From: Chrysogorgia sp. JL179-B06
Taxonomy: Eukaryota > Cnidaria > Anthozoa > Scleralcyonacea > Chrysogorgiidae
Assembly (NCBI GenBank): GCA_035772405.1
Contig: JAYKKM010000337.1
Coordinates: 432,501-496,500 of the forward strand
DNA: 64,000 bases
Direction of reading: 5' to 3'
The notes beneath the pieces were generated by a model. That model was not told the DNA's origin. It did no database searches and worked only from the letters and a program-made list of their open reading frames with translations. The position numbers were made by a program, and so were the translations under genes. The number at the start of each line of letters is the position of its first letter. Position 1 is the first letter of the stretch. Below, piece after piece: positions 1-12,730 of this stretch.

Positions 1-316
1 GTAGGGTAACCCTAGGAATAAGGTTACCCTAGGAATAAGGTTACCCTAGCGCCCCTAGTGTAGTTATTTTTCTACGTTGCATTTATAAGCAAACTAGGGT
101 TACCCTATTCCTAGGGTAACCTTATTCCTAGGGTAACCTTATTCCTAGGGTAACCTTATTCCTAGGGTAACCTTATTCCTAGGGTAACATTATTCCTAAG
201 GTAACCTTATTCCTAGGGTAACCTTATTCCTAGGGTAACCTTATTCCTAGGGTAACCTTATTCCTAGGGTAACCTTATTCCTAGGGTAACCTTATTCCTA
301 GGGTAACCCTAGCGCC
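1..316. repeat. 17-bp tandem repeat with an inverted start
   Basis: Tandem units of about 17 bp (CCTAGGGTAACCTTATT) run from about 95 to 312. The same unit lies in the opposite orientation at 1-50, so the block can fold on itself around a short spacer (51-94). Both halves finish in a CCCTAGCGCC-like end. It resembles the GGGTAACCCTA-rich element near 55.2 kb. It is not a canonical TTAGGG telomere array. Confidence 0.8.
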
Positions 317-2690
317 TTAAACAGGCCCTAAGTCTCGATAGTTCAAGGGCACAACCAGGATTTTGAAAAGGGGGGTCGTTTTTATGTCCTAAAGCAATAA
401 AGTCCCCTTCCAATATGACGACACAATTGTTCCACAGTTCGGGGGAATGCCGTCCCAGAAAATATTTGAATTTTGGGGCTCTGAGAATGCATTTCCTGCG
501 TTTTGAGTGCACTTTTGGGCAAAATACGAAGGTTTTAAATCACAATTTCTAACAATGTATCTCACCAATTTTAAGAAATAGATTAGACTTTAATAATTTG
601 TAAAAGTATATTAGCAAAAACTATCGTAGTGATCAGTGATCACAGGCACAGTTTCCTTTCAGGTTTTAATTACGCTAATGTTGGAGTGCTGACTTGTCAT
701 TGCCTTGAATATCGCATTACACATTCTCCTGACAGTGGTAGACTTACATGCAGTTTTTAATTTGGACATAATAAACAATGTACTATACTAAATGTTTCAC
801 ATGCATAGGTAACTGTCAACATGTCTCACTGGCAATCGGAAGGTTACAGATTCAATCTCTGTCATTTTCTGAGGATTTGAGGCTGTGGCGGGGCCCCCCA
901 ATAATTTTAGCTGAAGCTTTCATTTTGAAAAGTGGAAGCACAAGAAAGTTTTCATTTCAAGAAGTGGAAGCACTGCTTATTACAATAACAACAGCAGCAA
1001 AATGTAACAAATGTCACGCGTCTTCTCAAAGTCTAAGCGTGCCGTCTAATGTGTTAGCTAAGTAATCACGCGGGTGTTATACCTTGTCATCTCAAAGACA
1101 CCGATAGCATTGGAAAGCTACGTTTTCACTAAGTATTCTTATCCAAACCATAGTAAACTTTGAACAATGCCACGGGTTATATCAGCGAAGCAAAGCCGTG
1201 TGTTTGAAGGTAAGTAAGATGACACGTTGTTTTGCCAGTTGGCAATGTGCTATGTTTTGAAGATTCAAAACGAAAAAGCAGGGCCGTTATTTCGAATATT
1301 GAAACCTAACGTAACAGATAATATCGAGCAATCATTTGTTAATGAGAAACGATTTCGGAAACTAAAAATTAATTTTACATTGTCATTGGCGTGTTAATTA
1401 AACCACCTTGCAATTCCATTCACAAATGTAGATAATCATCTAGAATATTTTCTCTGAAATGTTTTTTTTTTATGCTTAGCATGTGATTTATAACAAAATG
1501 CACCATTAAAATATTTCGTCAAGTGTCCGCCACTGATTTGAGCTTGGACGATGAATCGTATAATACATTTATCGCGTGGTTGATTCATGCCGTGAAAGTG
1601 CAGTCTGGTGAATGTGTCATGACCACCACAACAACAATTATTATGCAAACAACGATAATCCTTTAATCGCATGAAAACCGTCGATATAAAAACGATTAAC
1701 ATATTGTCCTATATCAGTGACAATGTACTACTAATATATTGTCCTATATCAGTGTCAATGTACTACTATATATAATATAAAACACCTTTAACTTACATGC
1801 AGTCTAAGCTCAGCGCGCTACTGCGGTCGTCTTGTTCCAACCCAATAGTATTGACAGATTGCTCGAGGCTTTCTCTCTAAAGTAAACTAAAACTGCGTCG
1901 ACTCAATTTCTCGTGTCACTCGAGTTAAACAACGCACCGGAAATGAAAGAATACTTGACATCTTTATGTCATCGCTGTACGTTTGTTCCACCCCATTGCA
2001 TTTGTGAATCCTTATCGCTGCCAAACTGTTGCATCAATATCTGGTTTGTCGATATCGCAGTAGCATTGCTAAATTCGCTTATCAACCTTCGGCATTGCTA
2101 AGTCCGAGTATCTGCGACGAAAGCATAGCAAATAGATGACAGTTTATTGACGTTATAGAGTGCTCAATATCTTGGAAGATAGAGTGAATGTATTTGTATT
2201 AAAATGTGATTGTTGCGGACGATGTTCAGACAAGTGTTAGAATTTCGAATTTGAGGATTCGTATATATGTGTGTTACGTTGCTTGTTGAACTAAAACCAA
2301 AAATTCAACTAAATATTTTACAGTACATGTTTAATTTGTTTACAGATTGCTTGTTCTTCATAAACTCATCACAAAACAAAGTGCTTGAGTTACGGGAAAA
2401 GTCAAACTGTTTACATTAGTCTCGGAATTTAAATATGTTTCCGTGTTCAGTTTTTTTTTTAATAAACCTACGCCTTTTTTAAAATAAGCAAACAATTGTA
2501 TTTTGTGTTTTACTGTCAGAATAAATAATGAAAGGCTGGATAAAATATAACTAATTATTAACACGATGTAAAAGCTAAAAATGAAATTTCCAGCCATCGT
2601 TTGGTGGCCTAATTTCGCAAAAAATCATGTTAGAAATTGCTGTAAAAGCACTTCTGGACCTTTCAAAATTGAGGCTTCGCGGCGAACATA
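317..2690. other. No recognisable gene
   Basis: Only short ORFs without recognisable domains are present. A short direct duplication of a TATTGTCCTATATCAGTG motif occurs around 1703-1770. I see no RNA gene, and no ORF with convincing splice sites. Confidence 0.5.
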
Positions 2691-2879
2691 TAGCCACGAT
2701 TTCCTTCATTCTCCACAGGGCTCCCCCCTTTTGAAGGTTCTGGCTACGTCCCTGACATCATGTTCACGAAATGTGGTGATGACGTCATTGTATGTTATTT
2801 CTACGAAATTTATTCTTGTGGCGGTATTTTGAAACGTCAATATTTCTTTCCTAAAATATCGGCGGTTCACCACCATTTC

Positions 2880-3065
2880 GCTTTGTTGTTCAACAGGAAA
2901 AAACAACATTGATAGAACAAGAAATGTTATAGCTATTGTTATCATTGTTGTTCGACCTTGTTAACAAGTTGTAACAGTATTGATGACTGAACAATGCTGT
3001 AACAACATTGTTGTCGTGGGTGAACAACCTTGTTGAAACCAAGTGATATTTTACAACACAACACT
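2880..3065. mobile_element. TTGTTCAACCTTGTTAAC repeat family, copy 1
   Basis: The block from about 2905 to 3040 matches 46837-46950 in the same orientation over more than 100 bp, sharing the core GTTGTAACAGTATTGATG. It is rich in ACAATGTTGT words and probably a degraded dispersed element. The second copy borders the 24-bp minisatellite at 47 kb. Confidence 0.6.
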
Positions 3066-3141
3066 GTGTAAGCACCTATAGGTAGCCAGACACATGCAAT
3101 TTGCTAGTATGCATATATGTATTAGTTATATTATTCCAATA

Positions 3142-3702
3142 CAGTAAACACCCGCTATGAAGAACCTACATTTTTCCAAACCAGCCTGGGATAGGTTCTT
3201 ATATATTTGATATCTAACAAAAAATCAGGGTGTTAGGTTCTTATAAATTGGTTTGTAATTATTTTACCATGCAAAAAACTGGAGAAAGACAACTCAATAA
3301 ACCATAAAGCCACAATTCAGTAACTGATAAACACTTATGTCAATGAGATGATATGGATGAAATTAACTAGGCAGTACTTTCAGTTTTCTTTGTAGATGAT
3401 AAGACTAGTATATAACAATATTAAGGTACATCTTCCTTAACAACTAGAATTTTGAGATCTACGTCAACATGTAAATGCATTGTACATTATTGTATAAAAG
3501 ATAAGGAACTGCAACCAGATGTTGGTGTCATCCTCATTTGGGACTTTGCTACAGTGGAATTATAAATTGATTTTGTGACATAAGATAAGAACCTATTTCG
3601 AATATCAGGCTCAAACAAGTTCTTATTGAGAGGGGCACAAAATCCCTAATTTCAGCCTGAGGTTCTTATAGGTGGAAGGTTCTTCATAGCGGGTGTTTAC
3701 TG
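3142..3702. mobile_element. pogo/Tigger-like MITE with TA duplication
   Basis: Long terminal inverted repeats are visible: CAGTAAACACCCGCTATGAA at the left and its complement at the right, continuing through the AGAACCT motif. The element is flanked by TA on both sides (3140-3141 and 3703-3704). TIRs beginning CAGTA with TA target sites are typical of pogo-type elements of the Tc1/mariner superfamily. No transposase ORF is present, so it is non-autonomous. It abuts a LINE fragment on the right. Confidence 0.85.
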
Positions 3703-3704
3703 TA

Positions 3705-4310
3705 GCCGAGAACTTTGAATTACTTGGCGTCACCGTAGATGACAAGTTGAAATTCGAGAAATCCATTGCAAAAATATGCCGAGAAGTATCTCAACAAGTC
3801 GCAGTGCTTAAACGCATGAGGAAACTGCTTCCATTTGAAACAAGAAAAGGTCTTTATCAGGCATTTATTCGTCCAAACTTCAACTACTGTGCAGATACAT
3901 GGCACTTCTGTAGTTAGGGTGCAACAGAAAAATTAGAGAAAGTGAACGAACGAGCCTTACGTTTTGTCCTGCACGATAAACATTCAACTTATGAGGTATT
4001 ATTAGAGAAGTTGGGTCAAACAACACTGTTAAACCAAATGTTCCATAAAATTATCTGCACTGTTTTTAAATCAATAAACGCCAACACTGCACCAAATTGT
4101 ATAAATGTAAGAAATTTGAAATACAACCTTAGAGGAAAAGACATATTAAGTATCCCTAAAGCTAATTCGACAACTTATGGTCTGAAATCGTGGAGATACG
4201 CGTTGCTGCAAAATTATGGAACACACTACCGAACACTCTAAGAACAATTACAAGTTTTAACGAATTTAAAAATTGTACCGGCAAAAAATTGATCTGTCAT
4301 CTTTAATTTT
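3705..4310 (+). pseudogene. LINE reverse-transcriptase C-terminal fragment
   Basis: The translation reads like the region after the palm of CR1/L2-type reverse transcriptases: LLGVTVDDKLKFE, then LIRPNFNYCADTW-like text, an RALRFV stretch and a final region with a LWNTLP-like signature. An in-frame stop lies after HFCS (about 3917). A frameshift near 4200 moves the last part into another frame. It is a dead 5'-truncated copy. Confidence 0.8.
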
Positions 4311-4717
4311 GTAAAATAATTTTTAATGTATATAACTAATTATATCTTTATATTATTTTTGTGGCCTTTTGTGGCCGAGAACCGAGGCATTTAATAAGCC
4401 ACATACCGATGTTCGAGGTGATTAACTGACTTATTTAATAGTTGAGGAGGTTTCCTAACAAAAAATAGTATTTCATTGTATCTGCCATCTTATTCTATTT
4501 TAATATAAGTACACGTATGCTTGTGCTAATATATTAAAACATCAATTATCGAATTTGCGAGGCCATGGTGTGTGGAAAAGCTTGTCTTCCTCTCGTGTGG
4601 GTGTGCTGTCGCAACCAGCGTAGGCTACTTGAGACAGGCAAAAGCTTGCCTCTCCTTCTCGTTTGGGGGCGCTACCAGCGTACCCTCACTCGAGATGGTT
4701 GTCGCAGGGACCCGATG

Positions 4718-5146
4718 AATTTGGCAATTATATTGCTCATTATAAATTCATAGGGATGTATACAGATACATCCCTGGTTTGTAGGGATGTATGTATAGGT
4801 TATATACCGTGACCGAGGTGTTTAAGCGATATCTTTGTTGTGTTTAAGCGAGGTCTTTAAACACCGAGGTCTAAGGTATATAACCGCCTTATATCACCAT
4901 TGGTGAAGTTTAGTATTTATGAGGTTGAAAACTGCTTGTCAACCTCATGAATAATTTTATGAGGTTGATAAGTACTTATCAACCTCGTGAATAACTTTGA
5001 GGTGGATATCAGAGATAATGGCCACTAGAGAACAAAGGAAACTGAACCAATGGTGATATATAAAGATCTGTATACATCCCTACAAACCAGGGATGTATCT
5101 GTATACATCCCTATGAATTTATAATGAGCAATATAATTGCCAAATT
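4718..5146. mobile_element. MITE with about 75-bp terminal inverted repeats
   Basis: The left end starts AATTTGGCAATTATATTGCT and continues through GGGATGTATACAGATACATC. The reverse complement of the whole arm closes the element at 5146. A second inner inverted pair (TATATACC...GGTATATAACC) is visible. There is no coding capacity and the family was not recognised. Confidence 0.8.
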
Positions 5147-5639
5147 ATCGGTTTTCTTGGGATATACGACTAGACGACTTTAAATAGCCCGCAAAACCTG
5201 GGCGACTTCAAACGTGGTCTAGTCGTAAGTATATATGTGAATTTTCCCTCTTACATGGTATATTAAGTAGACAGTTAGTCTGAACAGTAAATTTGATTTT
5301 CCTGTATATTTTACGGTAAAAATAGTAATATAACAATGGTGTAAGTATTGGTTCGAATCTGGTTCTTGGGTTACCGTTATATCTGACTGATTGACTCGGA
5401 TTTTGTTTTTGAAATACGGGGTCTCTGAAATATCATTTCCTCCATTACTGAGAGTAATTTCCAGTAAGTTTGAGCTAAAGGATTTTCTGTTCTTTATCGC
5501 GGAAAGACTTCTAACAACAACAATTTATCTATTTGTGCAGACATTATGTGTGCATGGTTTTGAATTGGTTGAATTTACGTCGGATAATGCTACAGGACTA
5601 CAGTAGAATTCGAACCTTGGGTTACCTCAATCCTTGGGT

Positions 5640-5965
5640 TATCCAAGCATTACCGATATATAGTGACTGCCGCATAGACAGTACATATATCAATCGAACC
5701 AGTGCATCATTGTAACCTTCGCTCTCCATCTGAGTCTCGTTAGCTCAATGGTTAGAGCGTCTCACCGGCAATCAGAAGGTTACAGGTTCGATTCCTGTCC
5801 GGGGCTCAGAATCATTGAGCTAAAGAGACTCAGATGGAGAGCGAAGGTTACAATGAAGTAATGGTTCGATTCCTGTCCGGGAGTCAGAATAATTTTTCTG
5901 AGCACATGAGCTTGACGATCGTCCATGTATCGTCTGTCTACTCCGAGCTCTCCCGCATTCACTAC
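5640..5965 (+). mobile_element. tRNA-headed SINE
   Basis: This copy contains a tRNA-like module (5734-5805), upstream sequence with TATATAGTGACTGCCGCAT, and a downstream segment with GACGATCGTCCATGTATCGT and CTCCGAGCTC. Related copies lie at 34.0-34.3 kb, 39.7-40.8 kb (minus), 40.8-41.0 kb, 52.5 kb and 61.4 kb, so it is a dispersed family. Confidence 0.8.
5734..5805 (+). tRNA. tRNA-like module of SINE (probably not a functional tRNA gene)
   Basis: The module folds as a near-complete cloverleaf of 72 nt. The acceptor GTCTCGT pairs with CCGGGGC (six of seven, two G-T pairs), the D stem is GCTC/GAGC, and the T arm is ACAGG-TTCGATT-CCTGT. Box A (TAGCTCAATGG) and box B (GGTTCGATTCC) are intact, so RNA polymerase III could recognise it. 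The anticodon-arm loop would be CCGGCAA, with C instead of the usual T before the anticodon and one mismatch in the stem. Several copies in longer shared flanks argue for SINE origin. Confidence 0.6.
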
Positions 5966-8689
5966 AACATTGTGTATATTAACGCTTTACAACTATGCCA
6001 CAAAAATATTGAAACTTTACCTGAGTAATTACTAATTTCCCTAAATTATTCTCTACCCCGTGGTGTGAATTGTTTTCAACACATTTTGTTGAAGGTGATC
6101 GCTAAATTAAATTAAATTTCTAAAATTTCTGAGCCTTAGACGGGCCATTTTAAAACAATTTGACTGGTAAATCGTTGAAACAATTTCAATTAGCAAGCCG
6201 CTACTTCTCGACCCTTCGACAATTACGAAATCTATAGCCGGCTGTCACAAAGCGCCAGCGAGCTACTTGAACTAAGTTCAGCGGTGCGTTCTTTGAAATC
6301 GAGTTTGGATACGACCTTATGTGATACGACGGATATAACGATTACGATCTCGTTGACGACTGTTTCGTGGGCATTAAGCAAGCCAAGTTGTTAAGTGCCA
6401 TTAAAGTGCGTTCGCTAATACGTCAGTGGGTTTCTTCCCTAATTTCAACTTGAGAGACTGGCAGGTTTCCAGTTCGACTGGGGATGTTGACATTATTTTG
6501 GCTTACGTCTCATATAAGTATCTTGAATCTTGAATGGCAAATTTATAACTTCGCGAGGCTTGCTCGTTTCGAGTAAATGTTGTTCGTATTAGATGTATGG
6601 CGTTCAAATGCTCATTGAATTTGACATTATAAACGCGCAATATGATTACCGTATGTTATTTTAATATTACAAGGCCTTGGTTTATGGTTTAGATATGCTA
6701 TACAAATTTCTAGCATTATTCTGCTGGCATGCCTGATCCTGAACACTGCTCGGCTGGCCTGTGTATGTAATATGTTCCAAGGCAGCATTTCATTTCGAAT
6801 TTTACTATGTGACGTCATTTCGGGATTTATATGAAAGTTCACCCATTATATTGCTTGAAACTGGAAGGCGAGGCAATTTACAAGAAACATTTGCTGTAGA
6901 AGGTCTTCAATAAGTATACTAGCCAATAGAAAATATGCAGAACTGTCTAGGCGAACGAACCAGTATATTGCTTCATGACGTAGCTTGAAAATAATGAAAC
7001 CGTCAACCGATCTAAGACTTATTGTCCTTATTAAATTAAATTGTGGGTCAAATGTCATTTTGACAAACAACAGGCAGGAAAAGGAACATTATCTGTTTCT
7101 TTAAAAACCAGCACCGTACAACCATAGTGCCAGTAATGGTCGATTAACGATCTAGAGTTATCTCGAGTAGTGATTACATTCAAATGAACTGACGTTATCG
7201 CAATTCACAAACCCGATTGAGAATGCAGCATTTCGCAGTCCCCTGAAATTACACCACCTTGCTTCTGTCTTAGACAGTTAAAGTCGCTGCAAATTTGCGG
7301 TTAAACTTAGCACGTCAACTCTACCCACATAATTTCAACCGTCGAAAGCGCCAGAACTTCGTGGAATCGGAAATCTGCTTAGATATATCTCGATTTACTT
7401 CTTGTTGTTACCGCGATAATATACAAACCTGCTGCGCCTGCAGACGTCGATTGTCTGTCTGCTGGTAGACAAGGGAAACCCCAGTGTTTGATCTGTGATT
7501 ATTACCTTTCTTTGTTTGGTGTTGTCTACAGTCCACTGTATATTGGAATAAGCCGACCCTTGTGCTATTTAGCACACCCGACGTGTGGCGCTCTCGATAT
7601 ATCAACAACTGAAAATACACAAAGCCAAATGCTAACCCTAATACTAACTCAACACAAAGCCAACCCTAACTACTAACCTTAATGTTAACCCTACAACTGA
7701 CTTGGTCGATGTTCTAGAGTGTAGCAATAGTATAATACACGTCCATTTCGCTTGTGCATATTATTGCTAGACGAACGTGCCCATTAGACTGACATAAGCC
7801 CTCAAGTTAACTCTTAACGGTACATCAACATATTACCTGTGGATTATTACCTGTGTGCTTGTCAGGAACGTCTGCGAACGCTGGGTCGACGCTGTGTCGA
7901 TAAAACGATCCAAACACTGGCTAAAACTCGACGTCTGTGCTATGCGACTTCGGGAACGGCGGATGCGTATCTATGAGCAAACAGAAACTTCTCGACGTCT
8001 TCGAGCAATCACTGTATGCCGCGTCTCCGGGTCAAGAGTGCGGTTGACAGTGAGGCGGCGTATACAAATATAGCTTAATCATGGCTTAATATGGTATTTC
8101 TATTCGTTCGCGGTGAAATATATGCTGGTATCAGTTATCACACGGCAATGACACTGTGGGTGTGCCAGATGCATGACGACTAATTACACATATTATAAAT
8201 ATTTTTTTAATTATTGATATTGTAGCAAAGATATCCTAGCCTGGGTACCATGCCCTGTGACCATGCTAGGCCGCCGTGGGTCAAAGCGTTGCGCAACTAA
8301 GCAACGGCCCGCAAGGGATCCCGGGTAACCAACGCCGCCATCTTGGATAAATTGGAGGGCAATTTTATATTTCAATTTCACGCTAAATAGTGAAAAAGAA
8401 ACTCAAAAATTGTAGAATTTACGACCCAACTGAACTATACATTTTGACATCACTACTGACAACACAGGAGTGCTGGGAACTGAGGGTAGTCTGCCATATA
8501 TAGAGCAAGGAAAACAATCAACTTTGTTTTCAGCCAGGTTTTCGCATTTCTGAACTCTTAGTCTCGAACCACTGAAATCCAAACTATATATACATGTATA
8601 CATAATTTCTGGGGCAAGGGGTTCTCAAAACCATCCATGCATTCGTCACATCCAAAATCGATCACAGCAATTCTCTCGTATACCGCCTT
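5966..8689. other. Gene-free repeat-poor stretch
   Basis: No convincing coding exon is present. Pieces shared with other parts of the window include a CTAGCATTATTCTGCTGGCA segment near 6710 (also near 24088) and an AACTTCGCGAGGCTTGCTC segment near 6547 (also near 32493), so at least one unnamed dispersed repeat is here. Confidence 0.5.
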
Positions 8690-9170
8690 CCAAAAAATCT
8701 TCCAAAAAGCTCCAATCTGTAGAAAATGCTGCTGCCGGCCCGTCATCACTTTTTCCTGCAAACGTGATCACATCACTCCTATCCTTATGGATCTTCATTG
8801 GCTACCAGTTACAGAACGTATCAAGTTTAAAATCCTCATTCTTACATTCAAATCTCTTAATGGCCAAGCTCCTGTCTACATCTCCGACCTGATTACACGC
8901 TACATTCCACAAAAAACTCTCAGCTCTTCATCCGAAATTCTTCTCAACCGTGTCAATTTTAATCTGCTCTCTTATGGCCATCGATACTTCCAGTACGTTG
9001 CCGCTCCTGAACTCTGGAACACTTTACCTAGAAGCATCAGATCTTCACCAAGTCTTTTTATTTTTAAATCCAAAATCAAAACACATCTATTTAAGTCTGT
9101 CTTTAATTAGAGTTTTTGTAAAGCGCCTAGAGCAGACCTGGATAGGCGCTATATAAATAAATATTATTAT
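8690..9170 (+). pseudogene. CR1/L2-like LINE 3' end
   Basis: The ORF in this stretch encodes the typical end of the LINE reverse transcriptase: a HITPILMDLHWLPV motif, a FKSLNGQAPVYISDL motif and APELWNTLP, ending at a stop at 9108-9110. A short 3' tail follows with GGCGCTATATAAATAAATA and an ATT-type microsatellite end (about 9155-9176), the usual 3' terminus of such elements. Upstream the frame is broken near 8690-8760. Confidence 0.85.
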
Positions 9171-9360
9171 TATTACTATTGCTCCTCTGTCTGGGAAAAC
9201 AGTTCCAAGAAAAACATCGCTAAACTACAAAGCGTTCAAAACTTCGCTGCGAGAATTGTTACCGGCATGAGGAAATATGATCATATAACGCCAGCTTTGC
9301 AGCAACTTAGGTACATGCTGCGTTTTAGGGACGCAGGTATGACTTTTAAATGTTTGAAGG
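9171..9360 (+). pseudogene. Second LINE C-terminal fragment
   Basis: The translation contains a QSVQNFAARIVTGMRKYDHI stretch followed by a TPALQQL segment and FRDAGMTFKCLKG. It is homologous to the region just before the LWNTLP segment of CR1/L2-type elements, but from a different copy than the one that ends at 9170. It stops abruptly. Confidence 0.7.
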
Positions 9361-10154
9361 GTTGGAAAACCTTTGACCCATGAAACCTTTTTGATTAAAA
9401 TCAAAAGTAATCTAAGAAAACAAATATTTAATAATAATAATATTAATATAATATATTTGTTAATTTCTCCAAATATGGCTTTTCAGTAATTAATTACAGA
9501 AATAAAGTCTAAACGAGGTATAAAATGTCTAAAAGAAGTATAGAATATGTACAAATGTGAAATTATTAAAAAGCTAAGATATAAAATATTAAAAATTACA
9601 TTCTTATGTGCTCCAGAATTCTTCAACGAGAATGTTTTTTACAGTACTTTTAAAAATTTTAATACTATCCGTATCCTTGACGCTGTCCGGTAGCGTCCTA
9701 AGTATTGACATTTTGTTATGGTGGGCCCCTCCAGTTGCCATTTCCCGGTAAATATTTTAAGTGCAGTCCGCGTGTAAGATCACTTCAACCGACTGACGCA
9801 CGAGCTTCTTATCCGCGATCGAAGCATCGAAGCTTCTCAAAATATTGTCTTTCGGAAAGACAATATTTCCGTTTGGGGTGTCGCACCCTCCCCCCACACA
9901 CCCCCGTAGCTCCGGGACTGCGTCGGCGCTTATTCGAAAAAGATGAATCAGCAAAAAAAACAACCATGAAGTTAGCTGCCAATTCGCCAGCTGCCAATTC
10001 ATTTAGCTGCCAATTCAACACCACTCTCCCGCGCCTCTTATAACTCGTTCAGACCAACTATATTTCCAAATAAGCAATAAATATAAACTATCAAAACAAT
10101 CACATTCAAAATAAACTTCAATGAACTATATTGAACACGACAAAAGAACATTTT

Positions 10155-10690
10155 AAAGCGCTCAGACAATCCCCGTCATTTCTCATTAGCGTGCGCTTCT
10201 TGACTCGGTGACAGACCGGCGAATCTGTTCCATATTATTTTCTGCTCGGTAGCTGAGAAATCTGAACACACCATTCGATTCCCTATACAATTCTGCGTAC
10301 AATGATATGCAACAGGTCCTTTCAATACTTAAACTACTATTTTATTTGATTTTTTTCAACTTCCGTCATAAAGCGCGCGCTTCTTGACTCGGTGACAGAC
10401 CAGCTAATCTGCTCCAGATTATTTTCTGCGTGGTAGCTGATAAATCTGAACATACCATTCGATTCCCTATACAATTCTGCGTACAATGATATGCAACAGG
10501 TCCTTTCAATACTTAAACTACTATTTTATTTGATTTTGTTCAACTTCCGTCATGTAGCGCGCGCTTCTTGACTCGGTGACAGACCAGCTAATCTGCTCCA
10601 GATTATTTTCTGCTCGGTAGCTGAGAAATCTGAACACACCATTCGATTCCCTATACAATTCTGCGTACAATGATATGCAACAGGTCTCAA
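10155..10690 (+). repeat. Left-arm array of about 184-bp tandem units
   Basis: Almost three units are present. GCGCGCGC landmarks at 10373 and 10557 give a period of 184 bp. Each unit contains TTCTTGACTCGGTGACAGAC, a CAGATTATTTTCTGC-like block, GATTCCCTATACAATTCTGC and CAACTTCCGTCAT. The first unit is preceded by AAAGCGCTCAGACAATCCCC, which also borders the copy at 13.4 kb and, inverted, the right-arm array. Confidence 0.9.
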
Positions 10691-10797
10691 TGTGGCAAAG
10701 CTTGTAAATAAATAACTACACAGTCCGTTTTATTTGAATTTCTTTAAGAAGCTGACTTATAACTCTTTTAACAGTTCTACAGGCACAGCTGCGTAAT

Positions 10798-10803
10798 TTT
10801 ATT
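10798..10803 (-). promoter_or_regulatory. Candidate polyadenylation signal of the MFSD6-like gene
   Basis: TTTATT on the plus strand reads AATAAA on the minus strand, about 136 nt past the stop codon of the transporter gene. It is the nearest canonical signal downstream. Confidence 0.4.
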
Positions 10804-10938
10804 AAAATATTAAAGCCCAACATAAAACACGAAGAAAAGGCATAATCAAGAGTCAATAGAACGACTGCGACGCTTGCAATTACAAATAAATGTCAAGTCA
10901 AACTTCAATGCATTTCGTAGCGGGTGTCCTATCGGTGT

Positions 10939-12516
10939 TTAATCGTCTTCGTTATCGCTATCCACTGGAAGTTTTTCGTATTCGTCAGGATCTTTACCAA
11001 AATATATGTAGGCGAGAAAACCGATAAGGATGATAGCGATGGTAACGGAGTAGCATAACAAAGTTGTTCTTGATCCAATGGCATTAAAAAGTAAACCCAT
11101 AACTCCTGCTCCGCCATCAACGCCTATTGCGTAAACCATCTCCAAAAGTCCTTTAAAAATAAAAAATAGCGGGTTATAAGTCTTAGAATAAAGATACTCG
11201 AGGTAAGCTAGCGTAAAAGCTGTTACAAAATGTTAAAATATTCTTTAAGAAATAACAAAACCCGATTTAAAATTCGTACCGAGAATTACGGCCGAGCTCG
11301 CCTTGGACCCAGCCTTTGAAAAATGGACGGTCACACCAGTGTAGGACAAACCGTAAGCGGCCGCCTGGAGAAAGTCGATTGTGAGAATAAGCCAGGGAAT
11401 TTTGATGAAAGATATGGCCAAAAAGGAGATAAAAAGTAGGTATAAGGAAGTTGCTATGGTTTTAAGATCACCGATTTTTTCTATGAGGAATCCTGACAGA
11501 TAAAATGACAACGCTACCAAGGGTCGCCGTATTAAACCAGCCACTCCCATAATTGTCGGGCTTCCAGATAACTCGCTGATATACCAGAACTCCCAGTTGA
11601 TTTGAAAGCTGGTGAAGGAGCCAACGAAGAAGGCAACGATTAACATAATTATATAATGAAAGTCACATAAGATAGTTTTCACCTCAGTCCAATTGACGTC
11701 GCGATGGTCAAGATATTCGTAATTAAACCAAGGTATGGAGAAGGAACCCAACATCATCCACACCGCTACCCAAATAAATGTTATGTGGTAGCCATATCCG
11801 ACAAATCCACAAACACTGAGCTTGGTGTGGGAAGCAAACAAACCAATGCATAGGAGCGTGGCACAGCCCCCAATGTGTATCCACATGCTGTATCTGCCAT
11901 AGCGCGCTCTCTCTTCTTTAAGGTGCGTCATTGTAGCCACGTTTCCTAGAGATAAGATACCTCGAAGTAAAACTGTAAAAAGCGCTTTGGCGATGGCCAT
12001 GAATACAAAAAGAGTGCTCAGCCAAGGAATATAGTTGTTCCGCTTCACCTGCTCTGCTGGAGTTGGCATTTTCACACCTGTGGAATTCGGCGTAAATCTG
12101 GAATCGTTAATTTGTACGTTTGTTGGAAGTAGGAAAGTGTACGCTGATCTGTTGACAGACATGTCACGCTCCTTCGAAAGATCACTGGTGCGATTCGTTT
12201 GGGTCTTATTCGGGTTTACGAAGCATGTTGGGAAAGACACGACAAGTGGCAAGAGAGGAGCGAGAGATGTTAGGATAATCACTGCGGTCATTACGACTAA
12301 AATGAGTTTCCTTGCTCGAAATCTGTCCCCGAGATATCCGAACAGCGGTAAGAATAAGTGCTGGATGCCCATAAGTGATGTCAATCCAATCTGAGATGAG
12401 CTGAAGCCAAGTTGTTTCATATAAACATTGCTGTACTCAACAAAACCAATCATACTGCCGAGTAAAAAGAAATAACTCCATTTGAGTGCCAAAGATGACA
12501 TAGAAAATAACGCCAT
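10939..12516 (-). CDS. MFSD6-like major facilitator transporter
   Basis: Two exons (12516-11280 and 11150-10939) join with a 129-bp GT-AG intron, giving 482 residues. The protein is a 12-segment membrane transporter. A major-facilitator motif A, GYLGDRFRARK, sits at residues 60-70 between segments 2 and 3. A loop at about 95-160 carries five N-glycosylation sequons (N103, N108, N122, N137, N144), so it should face outside or the lumen. A YGRYSMWIHIGG stretch near 206-217 fits the MFS_1-like group that includes MFSD6. Family members transport small solutes; the substrate here cannot be told. The C-terminus is acidic and cytosolic (DSDNEDD). The start is the first Met before segment 1; a possible acceptor just upstream hints at a 5' UTR intron. 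The gene is intact although it sits within a repeat structure. MFSD6 orthology rather than another MFS_1-like member is inferred. Confidence 0.85.
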
Positions 12517-12730
12517 GTTGCTGCAGGTACGTAATTAAGATACTTGATCCGAAATTCCTCCATGAAATACTCGCAGTTGTAATGTAATATGAGAGGTCGC
12601 CACTTCAGTATGTCACATTAAGCCTGGTTCACACGTGAGCATAATCATAATCAGGAATGAAGTCAAGCCTGCGACATAAAAATGGACATAAATACATAAT
12701 CATGATTATAAGAAGCATAAGCCAAGCATA

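Noticed and set aside
1..316. Telomeric repeat
   Set aside because: The unit is 17 bp and not a TTAGGG variant array; it also flips orientation.
5734..5805. A functional tRNA gene
   Set aside because: The cloverleaf is good, but the module recurs in long shared flanks at several sites and the anticodon loop is atypical, so SINE origin is preferred.
7855..8073. 72-codon Arg-rich ORF
   Set aside because: No family resemblance and no exon borders.
12035..12394. 119-codon plus-strand ORF
   Set aside because: Antisense shadow of the MFSD6-like exon, which has clear membrane segments and motif A.
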